Shown here: in pieces, positions 61,080 to 64,000 of the stretch | Layout: every line of letters starts with the position of its first letter | Position numbering within the stretch: position 1 is the stretch's first letter | Source of the DNA: Baylisascaris procyonis | Taxonomy: Eukaryota; Nematoda; Chromadorea; Rhabditida; Ascarididae | Length of the DNA stretch: 64,000 nucleotides | Assembly: GCA_037389465.1 (NCBI GenBank) | Contig: JAZARR010000250.1 | Coordinates: 1,302,001-1,366,000 of the forward strand | Direction of reading: 5' to 3' | Position numbers and translations under genes: made by a program | Notes under the pieces: generated by a model | Databases searched by the model: none | Seen by the model: the letters and a program-made list of their open reading frames with translations, nothing else | What the model was told of the DNA's origin: nothing

Positions 61080-61860
61080 CATTATACGGCACAGTATACA
61101 TATATGAGGAAACATCGAATAGTATAATCAAACTTGAATCTCGTTTTTGGAATCACAGAAAAACCTCACGAATCTCAACGAAATAGCGAACTCATCGAAA
61201 AAAAAACCTTACAGCAGCAACGACCACGAAAGAATTGGAAACGCACACTGTTTAGCAAACAAGATGGCGGTCTATTTATATCTTCGGACTAGATCCCCTA
61301 AGGCAAACTTCGTTCACTGAGCAAAGAGATCAAAATCAAGATCAATATAAATGTGAGTAAAAGTATTTACTAGATAAAGTGCGGATGATCGAGATCACAA
61401 AAATTCATTTGATCACAGCAGAACATTCGTTAACACAAACATTCACGTCAAGTTGCATTGCTGAATATTGTAAAGCTAAAACAATAGATAATTTTGAAAT
61501 CCGTTGATGAATTTTCTTCCACCTTTTCATAGTAAGAGAATATCCACTGTGATGGCCAATTGATGACCTTTTTACATATCTCGAAGTCTCAATGAAAAAA
61601 TTGAAGTAACTATCAGCTAAAACTTGAATTACTGTATAGACAATAGGTAATAAGATAAAGAATCAATAAATTCATGCATGAGCCCTGCAAGCAGATCACA
61701 GAAGTGATCAATACAAACTTTGTCGATAGCAGTTATAATTACTATGAATATTTTAAAGCTGCAATAGTTGAGGTTTCATACCAGAAAGACTTCAAGTGAT
61801 TTTTTGCAAACAATAAGCTAAAATTGCTTCATCCGGATATTCAGTCGGGACATTACTTAC

Positions 61861-61879
61861 CTTTATGGATCTTTGACAT
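61861..61879 (-). other. Possible short 5' coding exon
   Basis: ATG at 61879 reads MSKIHK and reaches a textbook donor (AAAG/GTAAGT) in phase 1, which matches the acceptor phase of the candidate exon at 58688. A longer minus-strand frame from ATG 62048 (61 codons) ends in TAA just before the same donor. Either may be part of a transcript starting back to back with the DnaJ gene. Only splice signals support this. Confidence 0.2.
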
Positions 61880-62060
61880 CGTAGGGGTTGGTGGGCCGGA
61901 TATCTTGAAATAGTGATTCACTAAATCTATTCTCCGGAGTTTCATTTCTTAGCGGAGTCAAATAAGGAGTCGTAAACATTTGCTCTTTGGTAGGGAAAGA
62001 GAGGCGAAATATTTTTGTAGAATTTGGCGTGATGATTTTTTCGGCCAACCTATGACATAT

Positions 62061-62070
62061 ATAGTTACAG
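62061..62070 (+). promoter_or_regulatory. Possible spliced-leader acceptor of the DnaJ gene
   Basis: ATAGTTACAG ends 22 bases before the ATG at 62093, a spacing usual for nematode trans-splice sites. No SL sequence can be seen in genomic DNA, so this is inference from position and motif. Confidence 0.35.
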
Positions 62071-62092
62071 GTAAACAGCGGTCATTTCCGTT

Positions 62093-63682
62093 ATGCTTCC
62101 GGCCGGTCGTACGTTATGCAGAGTCGCTTCACAGCTACGTTTTTATTGCCCCGGTGGAAATTTAGTGCACTGTGTTGGCTTATTATTTCTTCCACAATAT
62201 GATGGTGGTGCTTTCAGAGGTATGAGTTTCTTTTCTGTTGTGCTTTTCGATGCATTGCTAGTTCTTAATTTTTTGTCAGCTGTTTAATATTCAGTGGTTG
62301 GCGTCGTTCAATGGACGATTAAAACGTGTGGGGATGGGGGAGGAGAGGGGGTAAAAGATGAGGAAGAGAGAAAAGGCACTATTCATGAATTTGAGCTTAC
62401 TAGGTCACTTCAGCGTGTTTCATAAAGTTTGTTTTAGGCACCAAATAATCTTCACATTTTTCAATATTAATAATAAACTTTTTTTTTACTAGTAATGAGA
62501 TTTTTATGCTAATTTAAATAAAATTTTAAAACAAATCTTCTTGTTTTTTAATTCAAAAAAAAGGATTGATTGAAGCAAAAAAAAAGGCTCACCTCATCTG
62601 AAAATTATTGAATTTCGAAATTTCAGGTCGATATCGATCATCAATTTTTCTCGATCAAATTGGTCATATACACACAAGTGTTATAAGGCTTGCAAAACGA
62701 GACTACTATGAGATATTAGGATTGAAGAGAGGTGCTTCAGCAAAAGATATCAAAAAAGCCTACTATAAGGTATCATCATTATTTGAATTGTTGCGATCGC
62801 ATTTATTAAAACTAAATTATTTAACCAAAAAAAAGATTTTTTTCCTGAACTAAATTAGGTTATAATTTAAATAATAATGAGATAATTTAATCGTGTTTTT
62901 TGCAAAATGGATGAAATAAATCCACCGAATATGATTTAATTGCATATGAAAGTTAGTTTATAAATCTATTGTATTTATAGTTTATCCTCTTCTTTGTCAC
63001 TGTCTTTTTTATTCCTCTCATTTTCTTTCGCCGAATATTTACTGCACTATTCGCTAAGCATAATTTTCCACAATGATTTTGTTTTCGCTTCAGTGAAAAA
63101 TTTCTCAAGGAATAAGGGATTTGAATTTTATAATCAATGCTTAATGTCATAATATTTCCTCATAATTAATGTTGTTCTCTTGAATAAATAGTAAATAAAT
63201 GATTAACGGATCAAATAGTGGCGGATATTAGGCAAGGAGAACATAAATCATTGTCGACGCCAAAGTCTATAATAAAGCTTAGAGGGAATTTCCCCCGGGT
63301 AAGTGAAATTTTTAAGAATAAAGAACTAGACGTTAACGCTGCAATCATTGATCTTGATTTCCCCTGTCTTCCACCAGTATATTTACTTATTCAGTAGGTC
63401 TAATGGAAGAGTATTCTCGAATCCTATAGTTCTGCGACAACAGGATAGATTTGTTGCATGAAACATTTTGTTTTAATTTTCCACCTCAGTTCTAAACTAT
63501 ACAGTAAGATGATCCCTGTTCGTTGCGCCCTTTTTAAATGATTTCTTCGATTCTCTAGCTAGTCATGTTTTATGAAGTCTTACGTTTGCTTCATTTTTAA
63601 GCTCGCCAAACAATATCATCCAGATGTCAATAAGGACAAAGATGCAAGTGCACGTTTTCAGGAAGTCTCTGAAGCCTATGAG
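62093..63682 (+). CDS. dnj-10: Mitochondrial DnaJ (Tid1/DNAJA3 type), 3'-truncated
   Basis: Hsp40 co-chaperone that stimulates the ATPase of mitochondrial Hsp70. Three exons join in frame: 62093-62219, 62627-62769 and 63602-63682; the gene continues past the right edge (donor GTTTGT at 63683). Of 117 visible codons, the first 60 or so are basic, with no acidic residue in the first 30 ([18 protein letters not shown]), consistent with a matrix-targeting signal. Then comes a J domain: [26 protein letters not shown], the catalytic HPD loop (YHPDVNKDK) and FQEVSEAYE. The Gly/Phe region and zinc-finger repeats expected of this class would lie outside the window, so the subtype rests on the J-domain sequence and leader. 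The symbol is that of the C. elegans Tid1 homolog. It is transcribed away from the channel gene. Intron 1 has a G-rich run at 62330-62351. Confidence 0.85.
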
Positions 63683-64000
63683 GTTTGTTACTGATTTCGC
63701 CGGATTTCATTTAGCCAATTAACGAATGATTGAAGAGTTATTAAAATAGCCTAGTTTCCTCCACGCTTTACCACATTATTGGGGACCAGTTTTAAATATT
63801 CTTTTATTATCGATAGCTAAATGATTACTGCTGTGATAAATTTTGCACGAAGATACGCAACGAGGGTCGAGGATGGTAAAAACAATTTGCTTTCAGTAAT
63901 ATTTGTGCGGCAATCATTGTCATGGTAGCTGTACAAATGTTTTCCTCGAAGAGAAAGGAAATCGAATATATCTTGGCACTATTTTAACCTCTTTCAAGAC

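Larger units (their letters stand above)
57409..62092. other. Divergent intergenic region between channel and DnaJ genes
   Basis: About 4.7 kb between two divergently transcribed genes, so it holds both promoters. A well-bounded minus-strand open exon (58476-58688) and a possible minus-strand first exon (61861-61879) are listed separately. Two TA arrays (60400-60462, 61024-61076) lie on the right side. No further gene is supported; the plus-strand open frame near 60160-60400 lacks a recognisable product. Confidence 0.5.

Overview
This is nuclear DNA of a nematode: about 30% GC, with small exons separated by introns of roughly 0.2-1.8 kb that carry long simple repeats. The gene content is typical of worms: a transthyretin-like secreted protein, a TWK-type two-pore potassium channel, and secreted proteins joining von Willebrand A (vWA) domains to a C-type lectin domain. 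I cannot name the species. The introns are long for Caenorhabditis, and no genus-specific marker was seen.

Layout, left to right. (1) 1-5013, + strand: the 3' six exons of a purine nucleoside phosphorylase gene, whose 5' end lies outside the window. (2) 6038-9858, + strand: a six-exon gene for a protein of about 350 residues with a weak F-box-like start and no recognised function. (3) 11702-43599, - strand: three tandem paralogs encoding secreted vWA/C-type-lectin proteins, called A, B and C here. A and B have signal peptide, vWA, vWA, lectin domain and a short Cys tail. C has a single vWA. Every modelled exon joins in frame, and intron phases match across the paralogs. (4) 47859-49636, - strand: a transthyretin-like secreted protein. 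(5) 51399-57408, - strand: a nine-exon TWK K2P channel of 370 residues. (6) 62093-63682, + strand: the 5' end of a mitochondrial Tid1-type DnaJ gene that runs off the right edge.

The most informative region is the lectin cluster. All domain borders fall at phase-1 introns, so whole domains can be gained or lost without shifting the frame. The last coding exon of each paralog is tiny (14-20 codons), adds a conserved Cys-Asp...Tyr-Cys tail, and is followed within about 65 bases by AATAAA. A reading based only on open frames would miss this exon and run into the intron. The three genes probably encode pattern-recognition or effector proteins secreted from intestine or other epithelium, by analogy with C. 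elegans clec genes of the same architecture. This is inference.

The gaps hold microsatellites (long TA arrays, TTTA, ATT, compound ATTCT/TTTTC/TTTCA), a 16-bp perfect hairpin beside a tandemly duplicated module of about 137 bp, and a few blocks of higher GC that I cannot assign. They also hold a broken or unresolved coding stretch near 34.7-35.2 kb, and a well-bounded candidate exon upstream of the channel that could supply an alternative N terminus. No rRNA, tRNA, CRISPR array or identifiable transposon was found.
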